A DNA stretch of 64,000 bases, taken from positions 1,659,001 through 1,723,000 of the forward strand of contig CP039460.1 of assembly GCA_004843345.1 (NCBI GenBank), given 5' to 3'. The position numbers were made by a program, and so were the translations under genes. The notes beneath the pieces are model-generated. The model searched no databases. It had not been told where the DNA came from and worked only from the letters and a program-made list of their open reading frames with translations. The stretch comes from Acetobacteraceae bacterium (GTDB taxonomy: Bacteria > Pseudomonadota > Alphaproteobacteria > Acetobacterales > Acetobacteraceae). Every line of letters begins with the position of its first letter. Position 1 is the stretch's first letter. Positions 52,149-60,961 of this stretch are shown here, one piece after another.

Positions 52149-53525
52149 TTAATTTTTGTAAAAATTTTCAAATTGAAGATCTTTATTCACAATGACGTTC
52201 AGGATGAAGCCAGGGCGAATAATAAGGGTAGGGGAAGCGGTAATGTCTCTTTGGAAAGGCATGGCTAAGGATGATCCCGTTTGAGAAAAAACTTGTTGTG
52301 CAGCCATACCGCCACCTGATTGCAAATTGCTCATCATGCCATTTGAGCCTGTACCAGACATGCTAAGAACACTTCCCATTGCACTTGGCGCTTCCAAAAT
52401 GGAACTAAAAATCGCTGCTGTAAAAAGGCGTCCCCAATGGTTATTGACTTGATCTTTAAGGCCATTGATTCCTGAGAAGTCCGCTCCTTGCATGCCGCCA
52501 ATATCCATAGAAGCTCCGTCAGGGAAAATCAGACGCTCCCATAAGACTGCAACACGTTTTGAACCATAGGCTGGCGCAGATTGATAGGAACCAATGAGTT
52601 TTGAGCCTTGAGGAATAAGGAGATATTTCCCTGTGGCAGAATCATAGACGTTCTGAGAAACAAGCGCTTGCGTTTGTCCTGGTTGATCTGAGTTTAAGCC
52701 AACATTCAAAATTGCAGGAATGACAAAGCCTGATCTGATTGTATAAGGTGTTTGCAGGGCTAATTTTTTTGTTTCCAGATTCCAGCGTTTTTCCCGTTCT
52801 TTATCAGAAAGTGCAGGCTTTTCCTCAGGATCAAAGGTCGGCATATCCGCATTCACAGAGGACGCATTCGGCGTATTTTGTCTTTGTTGTGTGTCAGGTG
52901 GTGTCGCAAGGCTAATAGCAGAGCTGCTTTGTGTTGCTGCTTGCAGCATTTGCATTTTTTGTTGTGCAATTTGTTCGCGGAGCTGTTCGTCTCGAATATC
53001 ACCATCAGGAGGTGGTGGAGGTGCAAGAGAGGCCTGTCCTGGAACAATATGCAGCGGTGGAGCTGAGGGTGCAGAAGGCTCGCTTGCCTCTACAATGCCG
53101 TCATTGCCTTCACTAATCGGTGCTTCGGCAGGTTTTTCAATCACACCATCTTGTAAATGTTTTAAACGGGCATCTCTTGCGGCATCTGAGTTATCTCCTT
53201 TAAGCGCAGCTTCTTCTTCTGGAGAAACAGATTGGGAATTATTATCAAAGTAAAAAAGGCTAGAGACCGCAATGACGGCAATGCCAATGGCAATAGCCAG
53301 CGGCCTTCTATTAGGGCGTTCGGTATTGGGTCTTGCCATCCCTCCTGTATCAATTTTGTTAGTTGTCTCTGAAGTGTTGAGAGCAACTTGAGGATTTAAT
53401 AGAGGATCAATTTCTTGTTGATCTTTAGGGAGATCCTTTGTGTCTTGCGCTGTATTTTGCGTTTCTGTTTCATTGTTGTCTTTTTTGGAGGTGAGCAAAT
53501 ATTTCAGTTTTTGAAAGAAATTCAT
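52149..53525 (-). CDS. trbI: TrbI/VirB10-like channel protein
   Basis: About 458 residues. ATG 53525 makes an ATGA overlap with the trbH stop; the longer frame from 53666 is an artefact. A cytoplasmic part, one transmembrane helix (LAIAIGIAVIAVSSLFYFDN), a proline-rich stretch (APSAPPLHIV, APPPPPDGD) and a C-terminal VirB10 domain (SGFVIPAILNVGLNSDQPGQ, GKYLLIPQGSKLIGSY, RDITASPTLIIRPGFILNVI) are in the usual order. It links inner and outer membrane parts of the channel. Confidence 0.95.
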   Translation of the reverse strand: MNFFQKLKYLLTSKKDNNETETQNTAQDTKDLPKDQQEIDPLLNPQVALNTSETTNKIDTGGMARPNTERPNRRPLAIAIGIAVIAVSSLFYFDNNSQSVSPEEEAALKGDNSDAARDARLKHLQDGVIEKPAEAPISEGNDGIVEASEPSAPSAPPLHIVPGQASLAPPPPPDGDIRDEQLREQIAQQKMQMLQAATQSSSAISLATPPDTQQRQNTPNASSVNADMPTFDPEEKPALSDKEREKRWNLETKKLALQTPYTIRSGFVIPAILNVGLNSDQPGQTQALVSQNVYDSATGKYLLIPQGSKLIGSYQSAPAYGSKRVAVLWERLIFPDGASMDIGGMQGADFSGINGLKDQVNNHWGRLFTAAIFSSILEAPSAMGSVLSMSGTGSNGMMSNLQSGGGMAAQQVFSQTGSSLAMPFQRDITASPTLIIRPGFILNVIVNKDLQFENFYKN

Positions 53526-54022
53526 AAGACAGCTTCTTTCTCTTTCTGTGGATAGTTTAATTTTGTCCAACTTCCTAAAGGCATGAAGCCTGGTGGATTG
53601 TCTAAATTTTGGTACGCCCGTGTATATCTCTCTGTGCCAGATCCAGAGAGAAGCTGAAGACGCCAATAATTTTCTCCGATACCGTCTAAGAGATAAGAGA
53701 GATGAAGGATCGTCTGCGGTGCTGATGTTTTTGGTGTTTGGGCTTGTTTTTCGCTTTTTTCTTCGATGGCATAGCCTCTCATTCTGAGATCTGCAATCAA
53801 CGCTTCTCCAAAAGGATCGTTTGTCGATTGCGTGATGATGATTTTTGTGAAGGCCGGAAGATAAAGGTCTTGAAGTTCTAGGCCGGCATCTCTTGCTATG
53901 GCTTTTTGAAAGGAAGCAGGGGCATGGTGAGGATTTAAACCCTTTATCACGCCAACAGAGGATTCACAGGCGGTGAGAGAAGTTAAAGCCAGCAGCAAAA
54001 GGAGCTGTTTGTGCCGAAACAT
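53522..54022 (-). CDS. trbH: TrbH-like lipoprotein (VirB7 position)
   Basis: About 166 residues from ATG 54022, which overlaps the trbG stop as TAATG; a TTG two codons upstream is less likely. The lipoprotein signal LLLLLALTSLTAC places Cys near residue 19. The rest (FTKIIITQSTNDPFGEALIA, HLSYLLDGIGENYWRLQLL, then SGTERYTRAY) fits TrbH. It is expected to stabilise the TrbG outer-membrane part of the channel. Confidence 0.85.
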   Translation of the reverse strand: MFRHKQLLLLLALTSLTACESSVGVIKGLNPHHAPASFQKAIARDAGLELQDLYLPAFTKIIITQSTNDPFGEALIADLRMRGYAIEEKSEKQAQTPKTSAPQTILHLSYLLDGIGENYWRLQLLSGSGTERYTRAYQNLDNPPGFMPLGSWTKLNYPQKEKEAVL

Positions 54023-55443
54023 TAGCAAACTCCCTTCTTGATTGTGATTTTTTGTTGTCTTTTGCCAACTCCCATCATGAGCTGCGCTTTATCGAAAAGC
54101 TGATCGACAATGAATTTATGATTTTGGAAGCGGCTATTTACTAAGCCAGGCGTCTTGGAGAAAGGAGAAGAAACCAAGAGTATTGGAATTTCTGTTTCTT
54201 GGATCGCATCCGAAAGTTGGATAATGGTTTTATGTCCATCATTATACACTCTCTCAGGTGTCCAATGGTATTTTTTCCCTTTAATGCAGTAATGGAAATT
54301 AAGATTCCCGAGATATTCTCCTGTTTCAGGGAGTGTGTTTTCTGTTTTTTCTTTTATTTCTGCGGCTTTTTCTTTTTCGAGTTTTGCTTGAAGAATAGCC
54401 TGTGCCTCTTCGGGATAAGAAAAGGTCACATAAGGATAATAATGCATGAGATCTGATTTAAGATGGAGATGATAAATACGGCGATCTGTTGCAACGACAA
54501 GGCTGGACTGTAAACCATTTTCAAGAGGCTTAATGATTAAATGTTGTGTTGCGGTTTCTCCTGTTCCCGTGCTTGCAGGATCAAGTTTCCAGCGTGTTGC
54601 ATCGCCAACATTAACATTTAAAATTTTCTCACCTTCCTGAAACTGCACATCTGTTACTTGAAGGACAGCGGCTAAGATACTTGGCATTTGCGTCCCGAAC
54701 ACAAACTCTGTGGCACCATTCTTGCCAGAAGTGGGTTTGACACTATTGCGTGTATTCCAGCTTTTTTGGTTTTTTAAGGCGGTTAATTCATCCTCATTGA
54801 GGAGAGGATTATCGGCAGGACTAAAGAATTTATGGTCGCTTTCTTGCGTTGAAGGATAGGCAATTTTGCCTTGAATGACCTGGCCAAGTTTTTGGATAAC
54901 ATCATTCTGTTTGAGGAGAATTTTATCCTGGCGTGTCAGCTGTTCCTCGGTTTGTTGAAGTTTTACCTTTAATTCATCAGGGGTAAGGTCTTTCTCTTTA
55001 GATTTAGGCGTGTTTTGGTTTTCTGGCGTAGGATGATTGTCATCGGCCGTTGTTTCTGCATTTGAGGAAGTGTTGGCAGATTTATTATTATCAGTGACTG
55101 ATAATTTTTTGGAAGGTTCATTTTTAGGCGCAGGAGCTGGTGGTAGAGGGGCAATCGTAGGTTGGGGGGCTGGAACGGGATCGGCTGGAGGCTCTGGCAA
55201 CACTGTTTTTTGTTTTGCCTCTTCCTCGGCTCTTTTTCGGTAAATTTCGGCTTTAACGGCCTCGACTTTCGCCATATAAGCCTGCTCTTCTGCTGGTGAA
55301 GGGGGAACATTATCTTCTGGTGGGTTGGCTGGGATCGTAGACGCTAAGGGAGGTGGTGGAGGTGCAGCCTGCTCTTGAGCAAAAGCGCTTCCTGTTAGAA
55401 GAAAAAGGCTAGAAAGCGCTGAGGACAGAAGAAGTTTTTTCAT
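54022..55443 (-). CDS. trbG: TrbG/VirB9-like protein with long proline-rich N-terminus
   Basis: About 473 residues from ATG 55443. A signal peptide (LLLSSALSSLFLLTGSAFAQ) is followed by about 180 residues rich in Pro, Lys, Asn and Gln with a coiled stretch (LKVKLQQTEEQLTRQDKILL) and then the VirB9 domain (WKLDPASTGTGETATQHLII, VVATDRRIYHLHLKSDLMHY, GKKYHWTPERVYNDGHKTII). TrbG proteins are normally about 300 residues, so the N-terminal extension is unusual. It forms the outer-membrane ring with TrbI and TrbH. Confidence 0.93.
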   Translation of the reverse strand: MKKLLLSSALSSLFLLTGSAFAQEQAAPPPPPLASTIPANPPEDNVPPSPAEEQAYMAKVEAVKAEIYRKRAEEEAKQKTVLPEPPADPVPAPQPTIAPLPPAPAPKNEPSKKLSVTDNNKSANTSSNAETTADDNHPTPENQNTPKSKEKDLTPDELKVKLQQTEEQLTRQDKILLKQNDVIQKLGQVIQGKIAYPSTQESDHKFFSPADNPLLNEDELTALKNQKSWNTRNSVKPTSGKNGATEFVFGTQMPSILAAVLQVTDVQFQEGEKILNVNVGDATRWKLDPASTGTGETATQHLIIKPLENGLQSSLVVATDRRIYHLHLKSDLMHYYPYVTFSYPEEAQAILQAKLEKEKAAEIKEKTENTLPETGEYLGNLNFHYCIKGKKYHWTPERVYNDGHKTIIQLSDAIQETEIPILLVSSPFSKTPGLVNSRFQNHKFIVDQLFDKAQLMMGVGKRQQKITIKKGVC

Positions 55444-55457
55444 AAGATAATCCTGAT

Positions 55458-56180
55458 TTAAGAAGCCCGAGACCAAGAGAAGGAAGGGATAAAAATCCCC
55501 AAAGGATTGAGGAGAAGATTTTCTTCATTTCCAGAAGAAACAGGTGGAATGATTTCCACTGTTATGAGTGCCTTCATTTTAAATTGTTGTTTGATTTGCC
55601 CATTTCTGGCGCGGACAATTTCTGTCCAATCTATTTGCCAAGTGGATGGAGATTCTTTGAGAACGGATGTGATGTTAATATCGACAATTGTGTTCAAGCC
55701 CCGTATTTCAGGGCGAAGATCAGATGCAAAGATTTCTTGAATTTTAGTATGGGCAGGGGTGCCTGTTAGGAGATGAGAATAGAGGCGTTTGGTAATACTT
55801 CTTTCCAACGTTTTGTCAGGAGAGACTGTTCGAATATCTTCAATCCATTGCGCAAGTGTCGCCTCTATAATGGCATCATTGACAGGACTTGGCGTACTAA
55901 TCGTACCAAGCGCCACAGGGATATGGTTTGTCGGTACTTCCACGAGATAAGGGACAATTTTTACTTGGGTGGCAACGTAAACCATGCCGCCAACGGCAAT
56001 AAAACTGACAAGCCAACTTCCCATCGCAAAGAGCTGCCAATTCAGTTTTTGGCTCACAAGGCTGCCTAGAATATCCCGATAGTTCTGTGGTCTATCCAGA
56101 ATTTTAACCTTTGTCTTGGGTATTTCTTGTTTGGATTTTTGTGAACCGAACAAGTTCTTTAGGTTTTGAGGGAATGTCAT
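55458..56180 (-). CDS. trbF: TrbF/VirB8-like assembly protein
   Basis: About 240 residues; ATG 56180 overlaps the trbE stop (ATGA) and is preferred to the earlier frame start at 56225. One transmembrane helix (NWQLFAMGSWLVSFIAVGGM) follows a short cytoplasmic part with DRPQNYRDILGSLVSQKL. The periplasmic VirB8 domain contains EVPTNHIPVALG, TLAQWIEDIRTVSPD and DINITSVLKESPSTWQIDW. It nucleates the channel. Confidence 0.93.
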   Translation of the reverse strand: MTFPQNLKNLFGSQKSKQEIPKTKVKILDRPQNYRDILGSLVSQKLNWQLFAMGSWLVSFIAVGGMVYVATQVKIVPYLVEVPTNHIPVALGTISTPSPVNDAIIEATLAQWIEDIRTVSPDKTLERSITKRLYSHLLTGTPAHTKIQEIFASDLRPEIRGLNTIVDINITSVLKESPSTWQIDWTEIVRARNGQIKQQFKMKALITVEIIPPVSSGNEENLLLNPLGIFIPSFSWSRAS

Positions 56181-58762
56181 AAAGCAATTTCTTTCTGTGG
56201 AATTTTGGGAGTGTTTGCCGGCCATAGAACATTACGCTCATCAAGCCAGTGTTCGACCCAGTCATAGCCATGTTCTTTTTGAAGTTTTTTAATTCGGGAA
56301 ATAGAAATTTTGTCACTGCAAGCGACAAAGGAGAGAGCGAATTCACCGAGAGCCAGTTCAAAAAGTCTTTGACCTTCTTCAGAGAAGAAATAATATTCTC
56401 GTTTTTGAATACCTTGAGAGATGATCTCGATTTGTCGATCATTTAGGCCGAATTTACGGTAAGTTTTTGTGTCATGGACAGCCGAAGGATTGGGCAGAAA
56501 GATCTTTGTTTGACAGCTTTCAATCAGAACATCCAAAATGCCACTTCTATCCGCATCCGAAAGGCTTTGGGTGGCGAGGATAACCGAGCAATTCGCTTTT
56601 CTAAGCACTTTGAGCCATTCACGGATTTTTTCTCGAAACACAGGGTTACCTAGCATGATCCAGGCTTCGTCTAAGATGATGTAAGCGGGTTGGCCTTTAA
56701 GTGCTTTTTCAATCCGCCGAAAGAGGTAGAGGAGGACAGGCATCCGAAACTCTTCTGAGAGCTCCATGAGTTCCTCGATCTCAAAGACGTTAAAATCGGC
56801 AAAAGCGAGTGTGTCTGTGTCCGCAGAGAGGAGATGAGAATGACTGCCGCCAATAATATAGGGGGCGAGAACATCTCGAATAGTGGTATCTGCAACAAGA
56901 TTTTCAAAAGCAGACAGGGAGGTTTCTCCCTTGATATTCGCCATTTTTTGAATGGCTTCAGCGATAGATTTCATCTGCTGGGGGGTAGGATCAATCTTAT
57001 TAAGGTTAAGAATGTCTTTGATCCAACCAATTGCCCAGGCCTGATCGCTTTTTGTCTCTAAAAATTGAAGAGGGGCAAAAGAGAGCGTGCTTTCATCACT
57101 GCCAACTTCATAATGCTGTCCTGATTTTCCTTGTGTTGCGGCATTGATGGCCGCACAGAGTGGATACATGGACATGCCTTTATCAAAGGCAAAAAGGGTA
57201 GCGCCTTCATAGCGTCTTGCTTGAGCTTCCATAATGGCTAATAGGGTGGATTTACCTGCGCCTGTTGGCCCCAAAATCAGCATGTGCCCGACATCACCGC
57301 GATGGTTATTGCAGTAAAAAACTTCTGCACCTTGGGTTACGCATTGCATTAAAGCAGGGCTATTGGGTGGAAACTTATCACAAGGCGCAACAGGGCTTCC
57401 CGACCAGATCGCATTTGTGGGCAGCATATCGCCAATATTGCGTGTGTTGACGATAGGTCTTCTGACATTTGCAATGGCATCGCCTGGCAAAGCGCCAAAG
57501 AACGCATCTAATGTATTAAAAGTCTCTATTCTAGCGAGAAAACCTAATTGATTGATCCTTGCGGCAACTTGCTTGGAATATTCTCCAAGTTGTTTTTTAT
57601 TTTCATGTCTTAGGATAACGCCAGAAGTGAAAAAGGCTTGGGATACTTCTTGAGAACGTGTTTCTGCGAGTGCCGCAATGGCATCTGCTTCCATTTTCTG
57701 GGCATCTAAATCTGGATTACTATGGTCGTTTAGGAATTGTGCACGCATCCCATAGATTTTCTGACGCCATTTTTTACGCTGTTTATCGTAAACGCCAATT
57801 GCATCATGTTCTGCCAGCATGATGCAACGGCTAGAAAAACGGCATTCAATCGGGAGCTGGGTTAAAACATTGAGAATGCCTGGGGTTGAAGATTCAGGAA
57901 AACCTTCAATCGCAACAAACTGGGTATATTTTCCAGCAATATGGGGCACTTTGCCAGGGATCATTTCCTGGGAGCCGATCAAATAATCAATGAAGGAAGG
58001 ATCAGCAGGAAAACGAACACGGTCATTTACCCCCGTGATGCAGTAACGCAAATACTCCAGCAATCTGCTAAATTTAACTTCACTTCCATCCTTTTGTGGG
58101 ACGACATAAGATCCAAGCCGTTCCAGTTTGAGGGACGAAGAAAGTGCTTCTTTAAATTTTTCCAAACCTTCCTTGAATTTTTGTAAATTTTCTTGAGCGT
58201 GTTTTTCAGGCGTTGCATCAACCTCATCTTTATCCACGAAAAGGTCGGTGTATTTTTTAGTGAGAAGGGCTGGTGGTAAAAAGCCAAGAGAAAAGGTAAA
58301 TCCTGTATTAAATAAGGCACCTTTCCCCTCAAAGAGTGCACGTCTTTCTTCATCTATCGCTTCTGTGAGAGGATCGTTAAAGTGACTAGCGTCTTTAGGG
58401 AAATAATTGGGAACCTGTACACGTGAAGCATCGACATGGAGTGTCCAGCCATCTCCTAATTGCGCAAGTGCTCTGTTAGTGATTTCACTGAGGTAGTTTC
58501 TTTCTGAGGCTGTGGAACTATCAATATCCTTGCCACGATAAGCAAAGACAGCTAGCAGGGAACCGTCTTTGCATAAGAGAGTGTCATCTTCAATCAATTC
58601 TTGATAGAGAAGCTTATCTGGAAAGGCCGTTTCTGTGGTTCGGAACTGATTGAGTTTTATATGGTTTCCTGCCTGCTTAACGAGCTGTGCGTAGCATACA
58701 AATAAAATTGAAAAGATAATCAATAGGTCGATAGGACAGGTGATAAGGAGGAAGAAAAGCAT
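56177..58762 (-). CDS. trbE: TrbE/VirB4-like ATPase
   Basis: An 861-residue VirB4-family ATPase. An N-terminal hydrophobic segment lies before the CagE/TrbE domain (LLCKDGSLLAVFAYRGKDID), the Walker A is LGPTGAGKSTLL near residue 497, and the Walker B region is PAYIILDEAWIMLGNP. A RKANCSVILATQSLSD motif follows. It energises channel assembly and DNA or protein transfer. Coupled by ATGA to trbF and separated by 12 bases from trbD. Confidence 0.96.
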   Translation of the reverse strand: MLFFLLITCPIDLLIIFSILFVCYAQLVKQAGNHIKLNQFRTTETAFPDKLLYQELIEDDTLLCKDGSLLAVFAYRGKDIDSSTASERNYLSEITNRALAQLGDGWTLHVDASRVQVPNYFPKDASHFNDPLTEAIDEERRALFEGKGALFNTGFTFSLGFLPPALLTKKYTDLFVDKDEVDATPEKHAQENLQKFKEGLEKFKEALSSSLKLERLGSYVVPQKDGSEVKFSRLLEYLRYCITGVNDRVRFPADPSFIDYLIGSQEMIPGKVPHIAGKYTQFVAIEGFPESSTPGILNVLTQLPIECRFSSRCIMLAEHDAIGVYDKQRKKWRQKIYGMRAQFLNDHSNPDLDAQKMEADAIAALAETRSQEVSQAFFTSGVILRHENKKQLGEYSKQVAARINQLGFLARIETFNTLDAFFGALPGDAIANVRRPIVNTRNIGDMLPTNAIWSGSPVAPCDKFPPNSPALMQCVTQGAEVFYCNNHRGDVGHMLILGPTGAGKSTLLAIMEAQARRYEGATLFAFDKGMSMYPLCAAINAATQGKSGQHYEVGSDESTLSFAPLQFLETKSDQAWAIGWIKDILNLNKIDPTPQQMKSIAEAIQKMANIKGETSLSAFENLVADTTIRDVLAPYIIGGSHSHLLSADTDTLAFADFNVFEIEELMELSEEFRMPVLLYLFRRIEKALKGQPAYIILDEAWIMLGNPVFREKIREWLKVLRKANCSVILATQSLSDADRSGILDVLIESCQTKIFLPNPSAVHDTKTYRKFGLNDRQIEIISQGIQKREYYFFSEEGQRLFELALGEFALSFVACSDKISISRIKKLQKEHGYDWVEHWLDERNVLWPANTPKIPQKEIAL

Positions 58763-58774
58763 CTAAATCCCTTC

Positions 58775-59080
58775 TCAGCGTTTCAAGTTAAGATGAGGGA
58801 TACAAAAAGGGGTGCTTCTTGCAGGATAAAAATCTTGGGGATAGCTACCAATATATCTGAGATAGACAAGGCGCATTTGTGGGTCGTGGGCGATTAAACG
58901 CAACGAATAGAAAATGATAAGCCAGAGCGTCAAAGAAATAGCTCCAGCTCTCCAGTCCATTGGTACAAGGGCGAGAATTCCAAGAGCCGCTCCTGAAATC
59001 AGGAGTACTTCTCGGTCGCATCCCATAAAGAGGGTGGTTCTCGTTGCAGATTTGCGGAAAGAGGTTACCCTTAAAGTCAT
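58775..59080 (-). CDS. trbD: TrbD/VirB3-like membrane protein
   Basis: A 101-residue protein with a hydrophobic helix pair (REVLLISGAALGILALVPMD and AGAISLTLWLIIFYSLRLIA). The start (RVTSFRKSATRTTLFMGCDR) matches the VirB3 N-terminus, where a short basic part precedes the GCDRE segment. The ATG overlaps the trbC stop (ATGA), and trbE follows. VirB3 works with VirB4 at the inner membrane. Confidence 0.93.
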   Translation of the reverse strand: MTLRVTSFRKSATRTTLFMGCDREVLLISGAALGILALVPMDWRAGAISLTLWLIIFYSLRLIAHDPQMRLVYLRYIGSYPQDFYPARSTPFCIPHLNLKR

Positions 59081-59532
59081 GACAAAGCCTGAGAGGTTAA
59101 GGGAAAAAGAGCTTTTTCTGTTGAATAAAGACCTGTTGGTGCTTGGTTTTGATTGGCAATATCAATTTGCGCCATCGAAACAGGGATCATTGCACCGCCT
59201 GGGGAAAGCTTTGTGACAACGGTATCGGCAAAGAGAAGAATGCCGCCAACCAGGCAGAAGGTCATCATATGTCTGACAAAGCCATTCATATCGCTTCCAC
59301 CGTGAATGTATGGATAAAGTCCAACGGCAATCCCAATCACCATGATGGCATGGGCAACGGGGCCTGTAAGAGAGCGTTGAATGGTTTGAATAGACGTTTC
59401 ATAAGGCATTTGGGTGCCGCCCATGGTTGCTGCATGGACTAAATTTGGTGCGAGTGTAAAAACGCCTAACAGAAGGGCAAATGTGCCTATTTCTAAAAGA
59501 GGGAAAGAACGTTTTGATCTGCTTGTTGTCAT
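59077..59532 (-). CDS. trbC: TrbC/VirB2-like pilin
   Basis: About 151 residues; ATG 59532, preceded by AAGGAAATTTTC, is chosen over the longer frame start at 59619, which overlaps trbB. It has an N-terminal signal segment (FALLLGVFTLAPNLVHAATM) and two hydrophobic helices (AHAIMVIGIAVGLYPYIHGG, MMTFCLVGGILLFADTVV) typical of VirB2/TrbC prepilins. TrbC of RP4 is shortened and made cyclic by TraF, whose homologue is at 48035-48586. Confidence 0.92.
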   Translation of the reverse strand: MTTSRSKRSFPLLEIGTFALLLGVFTLAPNLVHAATMGGTQMPYETSIQTIQRSLTGPVAHAIMVIGIAVGLYPYIHGGSDMNGFVRHMMTFCLVGGILLFADTVVTKLSPGGAMIPVSMAQIDIANQNQAPTGLYSTEKALFPLTSQALS

Positions 59533-59551
59533 GAAAATTTCCTTTTCTGGA

Positions 59552-60535
59552 TTAAGCGATTGGCGTTGTAAGGAATTCTTGGGCTTGTCGATCCCACTTA
59601 TTGACCCGAATGATTTCATTTACGCGGCGAATGCCTTTTGATGTTTTTTCCATGAAAACAACGAGGTTGACCGCCTCTGCGATCATCGGTTCAATAAATC
59701 TTGGTGCGTTCTGGTTTTCGGAGACGTAACTCACGAGTTTGGAGAGGCCTAGAAGGGCACTATCTGCGTGAATGGTTGAAAAACCGCCTGGATGGCCTGT
59801 ATTTAGAGCTTTAAGCAGGCCTAACGCTGCGCCGTCACGAACTTCCCCAACAATCAGTCTGCTTGGGTTCAGTCGGAGGCTAATTCTTAATAATTCTTCG
59901 AGACCGCCTTCTTTTTCGGCGTACATTTGGACTTTATCTTCGGAAGAAATTTGAAGCTCATAAGAGCGCTCTTCCATCGTGATAATGCGGTCTTCTGGTG
60001 TGAGAGAAGAGACGGCATGAAGCAAGGCATTAAGGAAGGTTGTTTTACCTGATCCTGTACCACCGACAACAATGATAGATTTTTTATCTCTGCCGTTATT
60101 TTCGCCACGGATAGCTTCTTTTAAAACCTCAGATTGTCTTTGTGTGATACCGCCATTTTGAATGTAATCTTCTAACGTAAAAATCTTTGTTGGTTTTTTA
60201 CGCAGTGCAAATGTCGCATTACGAACATAGGGAGGGTAAACACCTTCAAAACGTGAATCATCTAAGGGAAAGTTGCATTCTAATTTGGGATAACGATCAT
60301 TGACGATTTTTCCGTGATAAGAAGCCACAAGATCTACAATGATTTTGGCGTTCAGAGGGGAGATTTTGCCTACAATGGACTTTTCAATACCGAAGCCTTC
60401 AATGAAAAGATTTCCATCGGGGTTAAGCATGATGTCTGTGACATTTGGATTGTCTAGAGGATCAAGAATAAGTTCGCCACAACGTCGTTTTAGGCGTTCA
60501 ATTGTATCTCTCTGTTTTGTTTCACGATTAGGCAT
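59552..60535 (-). CDS. trbB: TrbB/VirB11-like ATPase
   Basis: A 327-residue VirB11-family ATPase: Walker A GGTGSGKTTFLNAL (158-171), an ITMEERSYELQI Asp/Glu box, and GEVRDGAALGLLKALNTGHPG in the Walker B region with GGFSTIHADSALLGLSKL. It forms a cytoplasmic hexamer powering the channel. It is the first gene of the leftward trbB-trbI operon. A terminator-like hairpin overlaps its ribosome-binding region. Confidence 0.96.
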   Translation of the reverse strand: MPNRETKQRDTIERLKRRCGELILDPLDNPNVTDIMLNPDGNLFIEGFGIEKSIVGKISPLNAKIIVDLVASYHGKIVNDRYPKLECNFPLDDSRFEGVYPPYVRNATFALRKKPTKIFTLEDYIQNGGITQRQSEVLKEAIRGENNGRDKKSIIVVGGTGSGKTTFLNALLHAVSSLTPEDRIITMEERSYELQISSEDKVQMYAEKEGGLEELLRISLRLNPSRLIVGEVRDGAALGLLKALNTGHPGGFSTIHADSALLGLSKLVSYVSENQNAPRFIEPMIAEAVNLVVFMEKTSKGIRRVNEIIRVNKWDRQAQEFLTTPIA

Positions 60536-60536
60536 T

Positions 60537-60563
60537 AAAAAACCTCGACGAAGGAATCGAGGC
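60537..60563 (-). promoter_or_regulatory. Terminator-like hairpin covering the trbB ribosome-binding site
   Basis: On the minus strand CCTCGA (60562-60557) pairs with TCGAGG (60548-60543) across an 8-base loop and is followed by six T residues (60542-60537) and then, one base later, the trbB ATG. The GAGG in the right arm is the only Shine-Dalgarno candidate. The structure could stop transcription or hide the ribosome-binding site, so it could gate the operon. Folding has not been computed. Confidence 0.55.
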
Positions 60564-60616
60564 TTTTAAAAAGAAAACAAAGTCTCGAACTAAAGAGTCA
60601 ATATTTTCTTAATATT

Positions 60617-60665
60617 ATTTTTAAAAGTAAAATGCAAATGACTTTTTCCTTTTAAAGTAAATTTT
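60617..60665. promoter_or_regulatory. Paired recurrent T/A motifs upstream of trbB
   Basis: ATTTTTAAAAGTAAAAT (60616-60632) and CCTTTTAAAGTAAATTTTG (about 60649-60667) lie between trbB and the small HTH gene, within reach of the trbB promoter. They match copies upstream of topB/ssb and trbJ, and a further near copy TATAAAGTAAAATTTTG lies at 60964-60980. They may be operators for the HTH regulator; AT-richness weakens this. Confidence 0.4.
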
Positions 60666-60673
60666 GTTTGATG

Positions 60674-60907
60674 TTACTTTTTTGAAAAATCGTGTTCTTG
60701 AATAAGCCATTCCACAGAAACATTTAAGATTTTTGCAACTTTTTCTATTGTTTTTAATTTTGGATTAGCGCTGGGTTTTAAGAGGCAATAAACAGTATTG
60801 GCTGCAAGGAATAGCTCTCCCTCGCGGTTGATAAGAAATTTCACATCTTTTCCAGTTGTTTTTAAAAGATATAAAATGTTTTTGCTTAAATTTTCAGCCT
60901 CTTTCAT
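60674..60907 (-). CDS. Small HTH regulator
   Basis: A 77-residue protein with an XRE-like helix-turn-helix: NTVYCLLKPSANPKLKTIEK, VAKILNVSVEWLIQE. The N-terminal helix (LSKNILYLLKTTGKDVKFLI) takes the usual first-helix place. It resembles the protein at 62377-62739, particularly KPxxNPKxxTxExVA. It lies just upstream of trbB and could control the conjugation operon through the repeated T/A motifs nearby. Confidence 0.75.
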   Translation of the reverse strand: MKEAENLSKNILYLLKTTGKDVKFLINREGELFLAANTVYCLLKPSANPKLKTIEKVAKILNVSVEWLIQEHDFSKK

Positions 60908-60928
60908 TGGCTTTCCTTCTTTTTAAAA

Positions 60929-60961
60929 ATAAAAACCCTAGAGGATTTCTAGAGTTTTTAT
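60929..60961 (-). terminator. Terminator after the PD-(D/E)XK gene
   Basis: AAAAACCCTAGA and TCTAGAGTTTTT (about 60930-60960) form a stem with one mismatch and a GGATT-like loop, flanked by T and A runs on both strands. It lies downstream of the nuclease-like gene and upstream of the small HTH gene, so it separates the two. Confidence 0.7.
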
